From Verrucomicrobiia bacterium (lineage in GTDB: Bacteria > Verrucomicrobiota > Verrucomicrobiia > Limisphaerales > UBA1319), in the NCBI GenBank assembly GCA_017880715.1, contig JADGRT010000216.1, forward strand, positions 1 to 5,772: 5,772 nt of DNA, given 5' to 3'. Both the position numbers and the translations under genes were made by a program. Below are positions 5,701 through 5,772 of the stretch, one piece after another. Every line of letters begins with the position of its first letter. Position 1 is the first letter of the stretch. Below the pieces are notes generated by a model. That model was not told the DNA's origin. It did no database searches and worked only from the letters and a program-made list of their open reading frames with translations.

Positions 5701-5750
5701 TGTAGGCCGGCTGCCCCCAGCCGGCGCCGGGTCGGGGGACCCGGCCTACA
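5701..5750. repeat. Double-hairpin palindromic repeat with complementary loops
   Basis: An outer stem TGTAG (5701-5705)/CTACA (5746-5750) encloses two perfect hairpins placed end to end. The first is GCCGGCTG (5706-5713), loop CCCC, CAGCCGGC (5718-5725). The second is GCCGGGTC (5726-5733), loop GGGG, GACCCGGC (5738-5745). Every base except the two four-base loops is paired. The design is a three-way junction like some REP doublets. It lies upstream of the secreted jelly-roll-like gene. From memory, TGTAGGCCGGGT-type repeats recur in genomes of this kind, but no other copy is present in this window. Confidence 0.85.
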
Positions 5751-5772
5751 ACGATGGTTCATGGAAGCCCCA

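Overview
The window (5,772 bp, GC-rich) looks like chromosomal DNA from a member of the Verrucomicrobiota, probably an environmental Pedosphaera/Limisphaera-type lineage. This is inferred from several signs: a secreted cyclophilin ending in a tail of the 'NRFYRVRV' kind that I associate with exported proteins of this phylum, an RNase HIII instead of a second RNase HII-type enzyme, secreted proteins of unknown family, weak Shine-Dalgarno sequences, and dense GC-rich palindromic intergenic repeats. No database search was possible, so the phylum call is moderate.

Layout, left to right. (1) Positions 1-842, minus strand: the N-terminal part of a secreted protein of unknown function that runs off the left edge. 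(2) Positions 843-1200: a repeat-rich intergenic region of about 360 bp. It holds a large nested palindrome flanked by a 15-bp direct duplication that covers the start codon of gene 1, a possible minus-strand promoter, a short CGCCAAG-like degenerate repeat, and a GAGGAC-rich tract with an inverted repeat. (3) 1201-2052, minus: an exported cyclophilin-type peptidyl-prolyl isomerase with an extra C-terminal domain. (4) 2297-3523, minus: MutY adenine glycosylase. (5) 3559-4536, plus: RNase HIII, divergent from mutY with almost no room between the two. (6) 4624-5598, minus: a secreted, tryptophan-rich protein that may have a jelly-roll (lectin/polysaccharide-lyase-like) fold and has no ATG start. 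(7) 5701-5750: a compact double hairpin with complementary CCCC and GGGG loops.

The genes do not form one obvious pathway. mutY and rnhC are a divergent pair of genome-maintenance enzymes: MutY removes adenine opposite 8-oxoguanine, and RNase HIII cuts RNA in RNA/DNA hybrids. The other three genes encode exported proteins. I do not see a new multi-gene system. The observations most worth following are the two structured repeat elements, the apparent element insertion at the start of gene 1, and the replacement of the 8-oxoguanine-reading FSH loop in MutY by Ile-Thr-Arg.
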